Under the pieces are notes generated by a model, which saw only the letters and a program-made list of their open reading frames with translations, was not told the DNA's origin and did not search any database. Positions 44,581 to 54,363 of a stretch of 64,000 nt of DNA are shown one piece after another. Positions within the stretch are counted from its first letter, which is position 1; each line of letters opens with the position of its first letter. The stretch is taken from NCBI RefSeq assembly GCF_023522835.1, contig NZ_JALCZU010000009.1, forward strand, positions 1 to 64,000, read 5' to 3'. The position numbers and the translations under genes were made by a program. The stretch comes from Oceanobacillus saliphilus (GTDB lineage Bacteria; Bacillota; Bacilli; Bacillales; Amphibacillaceae).

Positions 44581-44928
44581 CTAGATATCCTCCATAAGCA
44601 AGTCGAACACATATATTATCGAACGATGCAATTCCATATAGCGTTTTCTTCTTGTATCTACATAATAGCTGTGCATGAGCACTAGTTCCATATTTTCCTT
44701 TGTGGAAGTTATTTGGTGTGGGTGTACTTTAGCCTTTCTTTCTTTGACTACTTTTAATGCTCCATCCTCCCACTCTTCCAAAAGTTGATAGACAGGCATC
44801 GTTTCTTCCTTAACCATTAGAAAGAATGCTTTGTCTTTCGTACTTTCAGGTGGGGAATTTTTTTCGAAAATCGCTTTCAATCGAAAAAGATGTTCTTTTA
44901 ACAGTTCAGTCTGGTTCTTTAGTTCCAT
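44581..44928 (-). CDS. yppE: YppE-family protein (DUF1798)
   Basis: A 115-residue four-helix protein. LLKEHLFRLKAIFEKNSPPE, YQLLEEWEDGALKVVKE and DTRRKRYMELHRSI resemble B. subtilis YppE, and the location near recU-ponA agrees. Function unknown, soluble. Confidence 0.75.
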   Translation of the reverse strand: MELKNQTELLKEHLFRLKAIFEKNSPPESTKDKAFFLMVKEETMPVYQLLEEWEDGALKVVKERKAKVHPHQITSTKENMELVLMHSYYVDTRRKRYMELHRSIIYVFDLLMEDI

Positions 44929-44998
44929 TATGTTTCCGCCTTTATACTAAAGTTTAAACGATATATATTACTTTATCATTTTTACGTATAGAAGGCAT

Positions 44999-45199
44999 TT
45001 ATTTCCTCATTTTATTAATCGCATTTTTAGTAAAATCTATTTGATGAATTTCATTTTGAAAATGCATCCAAACTTCACGATCCACATTTACTTTAAGTTT
45101 TTGATCGATTAACTGAAGTTGTTCGGCCATTTCTTCCAATGTATGTTGAGCTTTATTTTTACTTATGCCATTCTGTTCCATTTTCATAATAGCTGTCAT
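44999..45199 (-). CDS. Small hypothetical protein
   Basis: A 66-residue helical protein with coiled-coil character (HTLEEMAEQLQLIDQKLKVN, WMHFQNEIHQIDFTKN). The ATG at 45199 follows AAGGGTGAT; a GTG at 45208 overlaps that site. Not recognised; it sits where B. subtilis has short ypp genes and could be a diverged member. Confidence 0.6.
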   Translation of the reverse strand: MTAIMKMEQNGISKNKAQHTLEEMAEQLQLIDQKLKVNVDREVWMHFQNEIHQIDFTKNAINKMRK

Positions 45200-45340
45200 A
45201 TTGATCACCCTTATTATTTATTTATTAACTAATGATTCGCCTCCTACGTGGTACTATCCTCCCCCTTCGACAAAACTAGAAGTTAATGTACAAAACTAGT
45301 GGAATTACTTATCTTTTATCTAAAGTTAGACAAACTATTA

Positions 45341-45421
45341 GTAAACGAAGGCTGTCACCAAGCCTTTCCATGACAACCTTCGTTACACTTATGTAGTTAA
45401 GGATGTTTGTAAACTTTCTTG
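45341..45421 (-). repeat. Family A two-hairpin repeat, reverse orientation
   Basis: On the minus strand: GAAAGTTTACAAACATCC, CATAAGTGTAACGAAGG, TGTCATGGAAAGGCTTGG and TGACAGCCTTCG. Hairpin 2 extends to 12 bp (CGAAGGTTGTCA with TGACAGCCTTCG, including a G-U pair). Hairpin 1 is eroded. Confidence 0.75.
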
Positions 45422-45446
45422 ACTTCAAAAAAGGAGGTGTTTTATT

Positions 45447-45557
45447 TTGAAGCAATCCAAAAAAGAACGTCAGCAAAGCAGTACAACAGATCGTAAAACA
45501 AAGTCCTTAAAAACTGGTGATAAAAAACTCAACGGTCCAAACCGTCCTTCCGTATAG
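45447..45557 (+). CDS. sspM: Small acid-soluble spore protein M (minor)
   Basis: A 36-residue lysine-rich peptide ending KTGDKKLNGPNRPSV. The C-terminal KKLxGPNRPS is diagnostic for SspM (34 residues in B. subtilis). TTG start 7 nt after AAGGAGGTG (45431-45439). Made in the forespore under SigG in B. subtilis, role minor. It is too short to appear in usual open-frame lists. Its location near yppC agrees with B. subtilis. Confidence 0.85.
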   Translation: MKQSKKERQQSSTTDRKTKSLKTGDKKLNGPNRPSV

Positions 45558-45582
45558 ACTAAACTCGTTTTTTGACAATACA

Positions 45583-45626
45583 ATGGAGAAAGGATTTGTC
45601 CACTGTGGTACAAATCCTTTCTCCAT
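45583..45626. terminator. Terminator hairpin between sspM and yppC
   Basis: Perfect 17-bp arms ATGGAGAAAGGATTTGT and ACAAATCCTTTCTCCAT around a 10-nt loop. The T-rich side faces the minus strand (TTGTATTGTC), with TTTTTT further on; it may serve sspM and yppC. Confidence 0.7.
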
Positions 45627-45712
45627 ACATTAGGAACTATACATGGATGACAGCAGTACATGGACAGACAAAAACAGCCGTCAAGCACGCAGACTACCCT
45701 TTTGTAAGTTGA

Positions 45713-46717
45713 TTAAGTAACTTGTGCTCTTTTGAATCGTTTTTTCAAATAATAGTAGGCAAACAATAATCTCCTCTTATTATAAAAGGATCTTCCAATT
45801 TCCGTTTTGCCTGGATTAATGGCTTTCTTATACCATTTTGTTTTTATATCCCCTCTTTTTAACCAGTCCTTACGTATGATATCTTGATGGTCGATGATGG
45901 GATACAGTGTCCTTAAAATGGAACTGCTAGGAAGGTTCCATTTTAAAAAAGATTCGTATTCCATACGTGACCCAGTTGGTTCGATTGATACTATAAAGTC
46001 CAACGTCGCTTCATAAATATCTTGTCTCTGGAGCATGGCGGCAATTTTTCTTCCCACTTCTATCCTTTTGTCTACGTTTGTGAAACCATGTACAAATGTA
46101 CCATGAAGGTTACCTTTTCGATCAGGCAATAAAACGGCATTCATATAAAGGAAATTTTGCAGCTTATATGGTATAGAACCAAACACTTGTGATTTAAAAA
46201 ATGACTGGTCGATAACAGGTGCTTGGATGAGATTTTGTTCATTAATGATTAAAGAAGTTAACAGTCTTTCCTTATCCTCAAATTTCCAGAAATGAAACCA
46301 TTCATTTACCATAAAGGATGAAACATGAAATTCAGGAAGCAAATGAAATAAAGGCTGATTGTATTTCTTTGATAAATAGTATAGAAGTAATTGTGGATAG
46401 GCATCTGAAAAAATTAGCCAGTTTGCCCGTTCATATGTCATAAATAAGCGGTTTCGCTCTTTTCTGCCCAGTAACCCTTTAAATTGGGGTAAAGACAAAT
46501 CAGTCATATTCCATCCAGCATTTCTGGATACGATACTTGCAACCAGTGCCCACTTGATTTCGGGGTGATCCATAAAAAAATTCTGGTAAGCCTTTGTTCT
46601 AGAGATATTGTCTACGTTATGTGATATGGTCAGATTTGTTATATAATATACTATGTAATCCTTTTTATGAATCAACATACAACACGTCTTTCTTTTTCGA
46701 ATCATGTATTTAGACAT
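45713..46717 (-). CDS. yppC: DUF2515-family protein YppC
   Basis: A 334-residue basic protein. NVDNISRTKAYQNFFMDHPE, WALVASIVSRNAGWNMTDL and GSRMEYESFLKWN are the conserved blocks of YppC/DUF2515. No signal peptide or clear membrane span. Divergent from recU as in B. subtilis. The start is uncertain: several in-frame ATGs occur in the first 16 codons and none has a strong ribosome binding site. Function unknown. Confidence 0.8.
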   Translation of the reverse strand: MSKYMIRKRKTCCMLIHKKDYIVYYITNLTISHNVDNISRTKAYQNFFMDHPEIKWALVASIVSRNAGWNMTDLSLPQFKGLLGRKERNRLFMTYERANWLIFSDAYPQLLLYYLSKKYNQPLFHLLPEFHVSSFMVNEWFHFWKFEDKERLLTSLIINEQNLIQAPVIDQSFFKSQVFGSIPYKLQNFLYMNAVLLPDRKGNLHGTFVHGFTNVDKRIEVGRKIAAMLQRQDIYEATLDFIVSIEPTGSRMEYESFLKWNLPSSSILRTLYPIIDHQDIIRKDWLKRGDIKTKWYKKAINPGKTEIGRSFYNKRRLLFAYYYLKKRFKRAQVT

Positions 46718-46790
46718 ACAGGGATGTTAAAAGTTATCATTTACCTTTTTTTCTGATATCATACTGTATTATGCTGGGAGGGAGCATCTT

Positions 46791-47384
46791 TTGAATTATC
46801 CGAATGGACAAAGGAAAATCATACCTGTCCAGAAATCATCATCAAACCAGGAAAATAAGATATTCAGTAATCGGGGCATGACGCTCGAAGAGGATATAAA
46901 TATTACCAATAAATTTTATCTGGATACCGATCAGGCTGTTATTCATAAAAAACCGACGCCAGTACAAATAGTAAAAGTCAATTATCCCAGTCGTAGTGCT
47001 GCTGTTATTACAGAAGCGTATTACAAACAAGCTTCCACAACAGATTACAACGGCCTATATAGAGGCAAATATGTTGATTTTGAAGCAAAGGAAACAAGGA
47101 ATAAGACTCGATTTCCATTATCCAATATCCACGATCATCAGATAAGCCATATGCAATCCGTTGTGGATCATGGTGGTGTTTGCTTCATGATTATTCGTTT
47201 TGCAGCCTATGATGAAACATATTTTCTTGAAGCAGAGAAACTTTTTTCCTATTGGAACGACAAATTAAAGGGAGGAAAAAAGTCAATTTCCTATGAAACG
47301 ATAAAAAAGGACAGTTATATCATTCCCTTTCAATATCAGACAAGAGTCGATTATTTAGCTATCATAGATAAGCTTTATTTTTAG
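46791..47384 (+). CDS. recU: Holliday junction resolvase
   Basis: A 197-residue RecU: metal and catalytic residues in DFEAKETRNKTRFPL, and SAAVITEAYYKQASTTDY in the stalk-like region. Resolves four-way junctions in recombination and chromosome segregation. TTG start after GGGAGGGAG. Eighteen bases separate it from ponA; the pair forms the classic recU-ponA operon. Confidence 0.96.
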   Translation: MNYPNGQRKIIPVQKSSSNQENKIFSNRGMTLEEDINITNKFYLDTDQAVIHKKPTPVQIVKVNYPSRSAAVITEAYYKQASTTDYNGLYRGKYVDFEAKETRNKTRFPLSNIHDHQISHMQSVVDHGGVCFMIIRFAAYDETYFLEAEKLFSYWNDKLKGGKKSISYETIKKDSYIIPFQYQTRVDYLAIIDKLYF

Positions 47385-47402
47385 AGACGGAGGTATGGAA
47401 CT

Positions 47403-50213
47403 ATGGCAGAAAACAGCCAGAGTCGATCAGCTAGAAGAAAACAGAAAAACACAAAAAAGAAACCAATTTGGAAAAAAATAGCATTGGCAGCACTTATTGT
47501 CTTTTTATCTTTAGGAATTGGAGGAGCAGTTGTTGGTGCATACTGGATAGCAACAGCTCCAGAGCTGGATGAATCACAACTATCTGTTCCCTTCTCATCC
47601 ACATTATTTGACAAAGATGGTAATCAATTTGCTAATTTAAGCGGTGATGAAAAAAGGAAACAGGTTTCCTATGAAGATTTGCCGGACATTCTTATTGATG
47701 CAGTAACTGCTACAGAGGATGCAAGATTTTTTGAGCATCCCGGTGTAGACTTCCGAAGAATTGGTGGAGCAGTACTTGCTAACATAACTGACGGATTTGG
47801 TTCACAAGGAGCAAGTACAATCACCCAGCAAGTAGTTGAGAGAGCCTTCCTGACACCAGATAAGAAAATCAGTCTGAAGGTACAGGAAGCTTGGCTTGCA
47901 TTACAATTGGAACGCGAATATTCCAAGGAAGAAATTATGGAAATGTATTTAAATGGTATTTTTTATGGTAATAACGCTTACGGGGTTGCCCAAGCTGCAG
48001 AAAACTATTTTGGGAAAACGGACTTAGATGATTTGTCTTTGGCAGAAGCAGCCATACTTGCCGGCTTGCCACAACGGCCAACTGCCTATAACCCATTTCA
48101 AAATCCTGATTTGACAGAAACAAGAATGAACACTGTTCTAACGTTAATGGTAAGACATGATAAGATCACACAGGCTGAAGCGGATGAAGCAAGGGAAGTA
48201 GATATCCCTTCCCTGCTTGTTGAGTCACGTCCGGACCCAACACCATATGAAGCGTTTATTCAACAAGTAGAAAATGAAGTGTCTGAAAAAATTGATGGTG
48301 CCAACATTAACACAGACGGTCTAAAAATCTATACTACTTTGGATACAAGTATTCAGGAGCATGTTGAATTTCTATTGACAGACAGTGAACAAAATCCGAT
48401 AAAATATCCGGATGATGAGACAAAAGCCGCAATGGTTGTGTTGGATACGCAAACAGGAGCAATCCAGGCCATCGGCGGAAGTAGAAACAATGAAGGCAAT
48501 CGAGGATTTAACTACGCAATCAGAGGTGGCAGTCAAACGGGATCGACAGCCAAACCTATTGTGGCATACGGTCCGGCTATCGAATATAACAAAATGTCCA
48601 CCTATCATCAAATCAATGATGATGGACCATATCAAGGTGCAGGAATGGAACATTCAATCAGAAACTGGAACAGAAGCTATAGTGGTTGGATCACTGCACG
48701 ACATGCATTGAATCAATCATTGAATGTTCCTACTGTTAAATTGCTGGAAGAAGTTGGATATGGAAAAGCGAAGGAATTTGCAGAAAATATAGGATATACG
48801 TTTGCTAATGATCAGATTGCGATAGGTGATGCAATCGGCGGAACAGATACCAACGTTACACCTCTTCAACTGGCGGGAGCATATCGAGCTTTTGGTAACG
48901 AGGGAATTTATAATGAGCCGTATGCTGTGACGAAAGTAGAGTTTCCAGATGGAAAAGTAGTTGATCTTACTCCAGAACCAGAAGCGGTCATGTCCGATTA
49001 CACTGCATATATGGTAACAGACATGTTAAAATCCGTTGTTACGGAAGGTACTGGTACAGGTGCAAATGTTCCAGGAATTACTATTGCCGGAAAAACGGGG
49101 ACAACAAATCTCCCTGATGTCTCTGGTAGTCCTGATGCATGGTTTGCCGGTTATTCAACAAATTATACAATTTCTTCATGGACAGCCGGTTTTGATGAAG
49201 CTGGTAACCGAGCACCACTTAAGGATACAAACATTTCAAAAGCATTATTTAGAGAAACGATGTCTAAAATATCGGAAGGAATTGAATCTGGTGATTGGCA
49301 AAGACCAGATTCAGTTGTTGAAGTAAAAGTGGAAAAAGGAACCAACCCACCTGCACTTCCAAGTGAATACACCCCTTCTTCAGAAATCGTTACGGAGCTG
49401 TTTGTAAAAGGAACAGAACCTACGAAAACATCTGAAAAGTTTGATGAGCTGAACCCAGTTACAGGGCTACGTGCCGAATATGACGAGGATTCCAACTCTG
49501 TTCAGGTTGAGTGGAATTATGATACAGATGAAGACGTATCATTTGAAGTCAGTGCAAGTGTGGATGGTGGTCAAATGCAAAGTCTGTCTTCCACCGAAGA
49601 TACAACGATGGAAATATCGGAAGTAGAGCCTGGAACGGCGTATGAGATACAGGTAGTCGTCAAAAGCGGATCGATGACAAGTGAACCAGCTACAACATCA
49701 ATAACCATTCCTGGTGAAGAAGAGGAAGAAGATATACCGCCAGTTAGTGGATTGAATGCACGTTATGTTGAAGACAGTTCTTTGATTGATGTGACGTGGA
49801 ATTATGATGGGCCATCTGCATCCTTTGAAGTATCTGTCAATGGCCAGACACAAACAGTCCAATCAGAAGGAATTGAAGTGAGTGGAGCGACCCCAGGTCA
49901 AACGTACACCATTGAAGTTACCCCAATTGGACAAAATGGAGATAACGAAGGTGTAAGAGGTCCGACACAAAGTACCACTGTAGATATACCTGCTGAAGAG
50001 ACGAATGAAGACGACAATGGCAACAATGGAAATAACGGTAATAATGGAAATAGAGGTAACAATGGCAACAACGGCAATGGAAATGGAAACAACAATGGTC
50101 AAGAAGAAGAAGATGAAGAAGAACAGCCGGATGAAGAAGAAAGTAATGAAGACACAGAAGAAGCGGATGAACAGCCCGCTGAACCTGAAGAAGATGATGA
50201 TGGTCAATCATAA
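47403..50213 (+). CDS. ponA: Class A penicillin-binding protein 1 with FN3 domains and Asn-Gly tail
   Basis: A 936-residue bifunctional enzyme. Membrane anchor at 24-50; glycosyltransferase domain with catalytic Glu105 in ATEDARFFEHPGVD and GASTITQQVV; transpeptidase domain with SxxK in GSTAKPIV (about S380), SxN in SLNVPT (about 439) and KTGTT (about 564). Two fibronectin type III-like modules (about 682-770 and 778-855, each starting with GLxAxY). The last 75 residues are a low-complexity tail: Asn-Gly repeats (about 870-900) followed by Glu/Asp runs. It polymerises and cross-links peptidoglycan. B. subtilis PBP1 has a related acidic tail. Terminator follows. Confidence 0.96.
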   Translation: MAENSQSRSARRKQKNTKKKPIWKKIALAALIVFLSLGIGGAVVGAYWIATAPELDESQLSVPFSSTLFDKDGNQFANLSGDEKRKQVSYEDLPDILIDAVTATEDARFFEHPGVDFRRIGGAVLANITDGFGSQGASTITQQVVERAFLTPDKKISLKVQEAWLALQLEREYSKEEIMEMYLNGIFYGNNAYGVAQAAENYFGKTDLDDLSLAEAAILAGLPQRPTAYNPFQNPDLTETRMNTVLTLMVRHDKITQAEADEAREVDIPSLLVESRPDPTPYEAFIQQVENEVSEKIDGANINTDGLKIYTTLDTSIQEHVEFLLTDSEQNPIKYPDDETKAAMVVLDTQTGAIQAIGGSRNNEGNRGFNYAIRGGSQTGSTAKPIVAYGPAIEYNKMSTYHQINDDGPYQGAGMEHSIRNWNRSYSGWITARHALNQSLNVPTVKLLEEVGYGKAKEFAENIGYTFANDQIAIGDAIGGTDTNVTPLQLAGAYRAFGNEGIYNEPYAVTKVEFPDGKVVDLTPEPEAVMSDYTAYMVTDMLKSVVTEGTGTGANVPGITIAGKTGTTNLPDVSGSPDAWFAGYSTNYTISSWTAGFDEAGNRAPLKDTNISKALFRETMSKISEGIESGDWQRPDSVVEVKVEKGTNPPALPSEYTPSSEIVTELFVKGTEPTKTSEKFDELNPVTGLRAEYDEDSNSVQVEWNYDTDEDVSFEVSASVDGGQMQSLSSTEDTTMEISEVEPGTAYEIQVVVKSGSMTSEPATTSITIPGEEEEEDIPPVSGLNARYVEDSSLIDVTWNYDGPSASFEVSVNGQTQTVQSEGIEVSGATPGQTYTIEVTPIGQNGDNEGVRGPTQSTTVDIPAEETNEDDNGNNGNNGNNGNRGNNGNNGNGNGNNNGQEEEDEEEQPDEEESNEDTEEADEQPAEPEEDDDGQS

Positions 50214-50214
50214 C

Positions 50215-50253
50215 AAAAACAGGTAAGCTCGTTAAGAGTTTACCTGTTTTTTA
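50215..50253 (+). terminator. Terminator of recU-ponA
   Basis: AAAACAGGTAA (from 50216) pairs with TTACCTGTTTT around a 12-nt loop, then T-tract. A family B repeat begins right behind it. Confidence 0.85.
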
Positions 50254-50356
50254 TATTTAATACAGAAACAGTGAGTGTCCAGCTCCGGTTCCGCTCTTCT
50301 GAAATTCCAGCGCAAGCGAACGATCCTTCTGTTGCGGTATTCAAGTCGGTTGTGCT
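50254..50356 (+). repeat. Short family B repeat copy (GTCCAGCTC element)
   Basis: GTGTCCAGCTCCGGTTC at 50276-50292 matches the core of the other two copies; the left TGAGATAA block is missing. Again directly behind a terminator. Confidence 0.55.
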
Positions 50357-50357
50357 T

Positions 50358-51014
50358 TTATTGTACTTTTGCTTTTTTCATTCGTTTTTGACCTTCTCTG
50401 CATAATTCAAGTAAGGGGCATTCCGGGCAATCCGGGTTACGGGCTTTACAGTGATACCTTCCAAAGAAAATCATTCGATGATGTGTGACACTCCATTCAT
50501 CCCGGGGGACTTTCCTCATAAGTGTTTCTTCTACTTCAATGACTGAATCCTTCCATCTGCAAATTCCTAGTCGCTTGGAAACACGCTCAACATGTGTATC
50601 CACTGCAATAGCAGGTTCATTAAAAGCTATGGAAGCCACTACATTTGCAGTTTTCCTCCCTACCCCTGCAAGCTTGATTAGCTCTTCTTTCGTCCGGGGT
50701 ACTTCCCCATTATAGTCATCCAGTAAAACCTGACATAACTTTTTAATGTTTTTTGCCTTTGTACGGTAGAGACCAATCGATTTTATATCCTCTTCCAATT
50801 CCTCAAGCGTCACTTCAAGATAGTCATCAGGCTTTTTATATTTTTGAAATAAATCTGCAGTTACTCGATTTACAAGCTTATCTGTGCATTGTGCTGACAG
50901 CAAGACCGCGATAACAAGCTCGAATGGATTGGAATGCACTAATTCGCCCCGAGCATCTGGAAACATGTCCGCCATAACATCAAGGCAATATCTAATCTGC
51001 TTTCTGTTTAGCAT
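50358..51014 (-). CDS. nth: Endonuclease III
   Basis: A 218-residue DNA glycosylase/AP lyase. Helix-hairpin-helix with catalytic Lys in IKLAGVGRKTANVV, catalytic Asp in AVDTHVERVSKRLG, and the [4Fe-4S] cysteines in C..ARNPDCPECPLLELC. Repairs oxidised pyrimidines. Four bases separate it from dnaD; in B. subtilis ypoC follows, but not here. Confidence 0.95.
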   Translation of the reverse strand: MLNRKQIRYCLDVMADMFPDARGELVHSNPFELVIAVLLSAQCTDKLVNRVTADLFQKYKKPDDYLEVTLEELEEDIKSIGLYRTKAKNIKKLCQVLLDDYNGEVPRTKEELIKLAGVGRKTANVVASIAFNEPAIAVDTHVERVSKRLGICRWKDSVIEVEETLMRKVPRDEWSVTHHRMIFFGRYHCKARNPDCPECPLLELCREGQKRMKKAKVQ

Positions 51015-51017
51015 CTT

Positions 51018-51701
51018 CTAATCTTCCCCTTCTAACCAGTTATAATAAAAGGATGTATCTCTTTGTACCGATTTCTCTTCCTTCGTACTCTTTCTACCGT
51101 GAAAGTTTTTACTTGCCTGGCGGGCCTCATCAACGGTATGGATCCCTTTCTTTTTCCACTCCCTCAGAATACGGTCAATATATTTGAAATTTAATTTTCC
51201 CATGAGTACAGATTCTCTTAGGCCAGCTTTTATCAAAGCAGGTTCTATTTCATCTTCATCAATCCAGGCATTGACCGTTTCGATTTCAAATGGTGATAAT
51301 GGTCTCCCAAATTCCTGTTCAAAAAGAATGAAAATTGTCCCTACTTTCTGTTCTTCGCCTAATTGCTCTTCTTCTTTAGAAAATAATCTTTCCCATAATG
51401 GTTCCAGAGAATAGGCTTCACTTAATTGATGATTTTCATTTTCTTTCTGTTCAATGGAAAGCATGTTTTTCTGTAATAATTGTCTTAGGAGATTCGCACA
51501 TTCCCGCTCATCCATTGTTACATGTCTGGAAAGCTCATACGGTGTTGGAAAATCATTCTTCTCTCCCAAGTAGCGAAACAGCTGGAGGATTAACATAACT
51601 TCCTTTTCATTGAGACCGAATGATTTATATTTCGTGAGCAGAGTTGTCGGTATATGCAGTTGATCTGACAGAATCTGTTGAATCGATAAATTTGTTGACA
51701 T
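51018..51701 (-). CDS. dnaD: Primosome protein DnaD
   Basis: A 227-residue replication-initiation protein. N-terminal winged-helix DDBH1 domain (about 1-120; LLTKYKSFGLNEKEVMLILQL) and C-terminal DDBH2 domain (about 130-200) with the YIDRILREWKKKGI motif. Loads the helicase with DnaB/DnaI. Transcribed with nth. Confidence 0.95.
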   Translation of the reverse strand: MSTNLSIQQILSDQLHIPTTLLTKYKSFGLNEKEVMLILQLFRYLGEKNDFPTPYELSRHVTMDERECANLLRQLLQKNMLSIEQKENENHQLSEAYSLEPLWERLFSKEEEQLGEEQKVGTIFILFEQEFGRPLSPFEIETVNAWIDEDEIEPALIKAGLRESVLMGKLNFKYIDRILREWKKKGIHTVDEARQASKNFHGRKSTKEEKSVQRDTSFYYNWLEGED

Positions 51702-51756
51702 GATGAAAGCACCTCAATATTAGTATAGCATGAAAGATGACTTGTTCTGGGAAATT

Positions 51757-51792
51757 AAAATCCCTTGCTTAAATTTGCAAGGGATTTTAATT
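51757..51792 (-). terminator. Terminator between asnS and dnaD
   Basis: Perfect 12-bp arms AAAATCCCTTGC and GCAAGGGATTTT around an 8-nt loop. Separates ypmB-aspB-asnS from dnaD-nth, although read-through cannot be excluded. Confidence 0.75.
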
Positions 51793-51849
51793 CCGTTGAT
51801 AGATAATCCGTATGAAACCTTCGTATCTGCCTTCGTTTTGTACGATTTC

Positions 51850-53142
51850 TTAAGGATATAGGCGGTTTAATAACCTTGGGAATGGAATGGTTTCCCTGAC
51901 GTGGTCGACGCCTGAAAGCCATGCAACCGTTCTTTCAAGACCAAGTCCAAATCCGGAATGTGGAACACTTCCATACTGTCTTAGTTCCAGGTACCATTTA
52001 TAAGCAGGACCGTTCAAACCATGCTGCTCGTATCTTTCTTTCATTAGTTCCAAATCATCGATACGCTGTGATCCACCGATGATTTCCCCATAACCTTCTG
52101 GAGCAATCAAATCGGCACATAGAACGACATCCGACCTATTTGGATCAGGTTTCATATAAAATGCTTTGATCCTAGCTGGGTAATTGGTAATGAAAACAGG
52201 TTTATTAAAACTTTCTGCGATAGCCGTTTCATGGGGCGCACCAAAGTCTTCTCCCCACTCGATATCATCAAAACCCTTTTCTTTTAACAATTCAATTGCA
52301 TCATCATATGAAATTCGAGGAAATGGAGCTTTGATTTGTTCCAGTTTAGATGTATCGCGTTCCAGAATATCCAGTTCCAGTTTGCAATTATTCAATACGG
52401 ATTGAACAATATAACTTACATAATTTTCCTGGATTTCGAGACTCTCTTCATGATCTGTAAACGCCATTTCCGGTTCAATCATCCAAAATTCGATTAGATG
52501 TCTGCGCGTTTTGGATTTTTCTGCCCGGAAAGTAGGTCCGAATGAAAATACTTTCCCAAATGCCATTGCAGCGGCTTCCATATATAGTTGTCCACTCTGT
52601 GAAAGATATGCTTCTTCATCAAAGTATTTTGTATGAAATAATTCTGTCGTTCCCTCTGCAGATGATCCAGTAAGTATCGGTGGATCTATTTTAACAAAAT
52701 CATTTTCATTGAAAAATTGGTAGGTGGAGCGAATAATTTCATTTCTTACTTTCATTACGGCATGCTGTTTTTTTGAACGAAGCCATAAATGCCGATGATC
52801 CATTAAAAATTCTGTTCCGTGTTCTTTTGGCGTAATTGGATAATCAGATGCTTCATGGATCACTTCAATTTCGGTTACTTGCATTTCATAACCGAATGCA
52901 GAGCGTGTATCTTCAACTATTTTCCCGGTGATGTACATGGAAGTTTCCTGTGTTAAATTTTTGGCCAGGTTAAAAGTCTCTTCGGATACCTCACTTTTAA
53001 CAACTACTCCTTGGATAAATCCCGTACCGTCCCTTAACTGGAGAAAAGCTATTTTACCGCTTGATCTTTTATTTGTTAGCCATGCACCAATTGTTACGGA
53101 TTGTTCCTTGTGTTTTGATGCTTGAGATATTGTTGTTTTCAT
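51850..53142 (-). CDS. asnS: Asparaginyl-tRNA synthetase
   Basis: A 430-residue class IIb synthetase. OB-fold anticodon domain (about 1-105), then catalytic core with motif 2 [15 protein letters not shown] and motif 3 [13 protein letters not shown]. Charges tRNA-Asn. Last gene of ypmB-aspB-asnS. A PNAS-like fusion is not present. Confidence 0.96.
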   Translation of the reverse strand: MKTTISQASKHKEQSVTIGAWLTNKRSSGKIAFLQLRDGTGFIQGVVVKSEVSEETFNLAKNLTQETSMYITGKIVEDTRSAFGYEMQVTEIEVIHEASDYPITPKEHGTEFLMDHRHLWLRSKKQHAVMKVRNEIIRSTYQFFNENDFVKIDPPILTGSSAEGTTELFHTKYFDEEAYLSQSGQLYMEAAAMAFGKVFSFGPTFRAEKSKTRRHLIEFWMIEPEMAFTDHEESLEIQENYVSYIVQSVLNNCKLELDILERDTSKLEQIKAPFPRISYDDAIELLKEKGFDDIEWGEDFGAPHETAIAESFNKPVFITNYPARIKAFYMKPDPNRSDVVLCADLIAPEGYGEIIGGSQRIDDLELMKERYEQHGLNGPAYKWYLELRQYGSVPHSGFGLGLERTVAWLSGVDHVRETIPFPRLLNRLYP

Positions 53143-53160
53143 AAAAAGTTTACCTCCATA

Positions 53161-54348
53161 TTACTTTGATTGGTGATTTTCAACGAATCGTTTCATTCGT
53201 TTTGCAGCTTCTGTTAATTCATCCATGGATAAAGCATAGGATAAACGGACATTTTCAGGTGACCCAAATCCTGATCCAGGGACAAGTGCTATCTTCTCTT
53301 CTTCAAGCAGTGCTGAAACCCATTCGTCAACGTTTGAAAAACCATTGTTTTTGACTGCTTCGATAACATTTGGGAATAAATAAAAAGCTCCTTCTGGTTT
53401 AACACAGCTAACTCCTGGAATATCAGTAATTAAATCATAAAAGGCATCAAGTCTTTCTGCAAAGACCTGCTTAAATTTTTCAGATGTATCCCCTTCTGTT
53501 ACGTATGCAGCAAGTGCAGCATACTGGGCAATTGAAGTAGGATTTGAAGTAGAATGTGAAGCAAGGTTCGTCATTGCTTTGATTATTTCTTTTGATCCTG
53601 CAGCATAACCTATTCTCCATCCGGTCATTGCATGTGATTTAGATACACCATTTATAATAACGGTCTGTTCCTTTAATTGTTCGGATAGCGATGCGATAGA
53701 AATATGCGGATTCGCAGTATAAATAAGCTTTTCATAAATTTCATCCGAGATAATGAGAATATTGTGTTTTAAGCAAACTTTGCCAATTTCTTCCAGTTCT
53801 TCTTTATTATACATCATTCCTGTTGGATTTGAAGGCGAGTTAATAATGACTGCTTTTGTTTTGTCCGTAATTGCTTGTTCGAGTTCTTCCGCTGTTAATT
53901 TAAAATGATTTTGTTCGGAAGCATGAACAAATACCGGATTTCCTTCCGCTAATTTAATTTGTTCCGGATAGCTTACCCAGTAAGGTGACGGTACAATTAC
54001 TTCATCCCCTTTATTTAGGATCACTTGAAATAATGTATACAGTGCGTGTTTTGCTCCTGTCGTTACGATGATTTGATCATTTGTATAGTCAAGTCCATTA
54101 TCTTTACTGAACTTAGCGGCAATTGCCTTTTTTAGGTCGACAATTCCACCAGATGGAGTATACTTTGTCAAACCATGATCCATTGCTTCTTTTGCCGCTT
54201 CCAGTATGTAATCCGGGGTATTAAAATCAGGTTCCCCTGCCCCCAGTCCAATTACATCATGCCCTTGCTGTTTTAACTCTTTTGCCTTTGCTGTTATTGC
54301 CAAAGTTGATGATGGTGATAATGTTTTAACTCGTTGCGCTAATTCCAT
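53161..54348 (-). CDS. aspB: Aspartate aminotransferase, class I
   Basis: A 395-residue PLP enzyme. VIGLGAGEPDFNTPDYI, NSPSNPTGMMYNKEEL, PLP lysine in GVSKSHAMTGWRIGY (about residue 237) and a late VRLSYALS arginine. Interconverts aspartate and oxaloacetate. Sits between ypmB and asnS, as in B. subtilis; spacing 18 bp to asnS. Confidence 0.95.
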   Translation of the reverse strand: MELAQRVKTLSPSSTLAITAKAKELKQQGHDVIGLGAGEPDFNTPDYILEAAKEAMDHGLTKYTPSGGIVDLKKAIAAKFSKDNGLDYTNDQIIVTTGAKHALYTLFQVILNKGDEVIVPSPYWVSYPEQIKLAEGNPVFVHASEQNHFKLTAEELEQAITDKTKAVIINSPSNPTGMMYNKEELEEIGKVCLKHNILIISDEIYEKLIYTANPHISIASLSEQLKEQTVIINGVSKSHAMTGWRIGYAAGSKEIIKAMTNLASHSTSNPTSIAQYAALAAYVTEGDTSEKFKQVFAERLDAFYDLITDIPGVSCVKPEGAFYLFPNVIEAVKNNGFSNVDEWVSALLEEEKIALVPGSGFGSPENVRLSYALSMDELTEAAKRMKRFVENHQSK

Positions 54349-54363
54349 TAATTGTGCTCCTCC

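Noticed and set aside
49863-50226. Several overlapping frames opposite or beside the ponA tail
   Set aside because: By-products of the repetitive low-complexity coding sequence; no independent signals.
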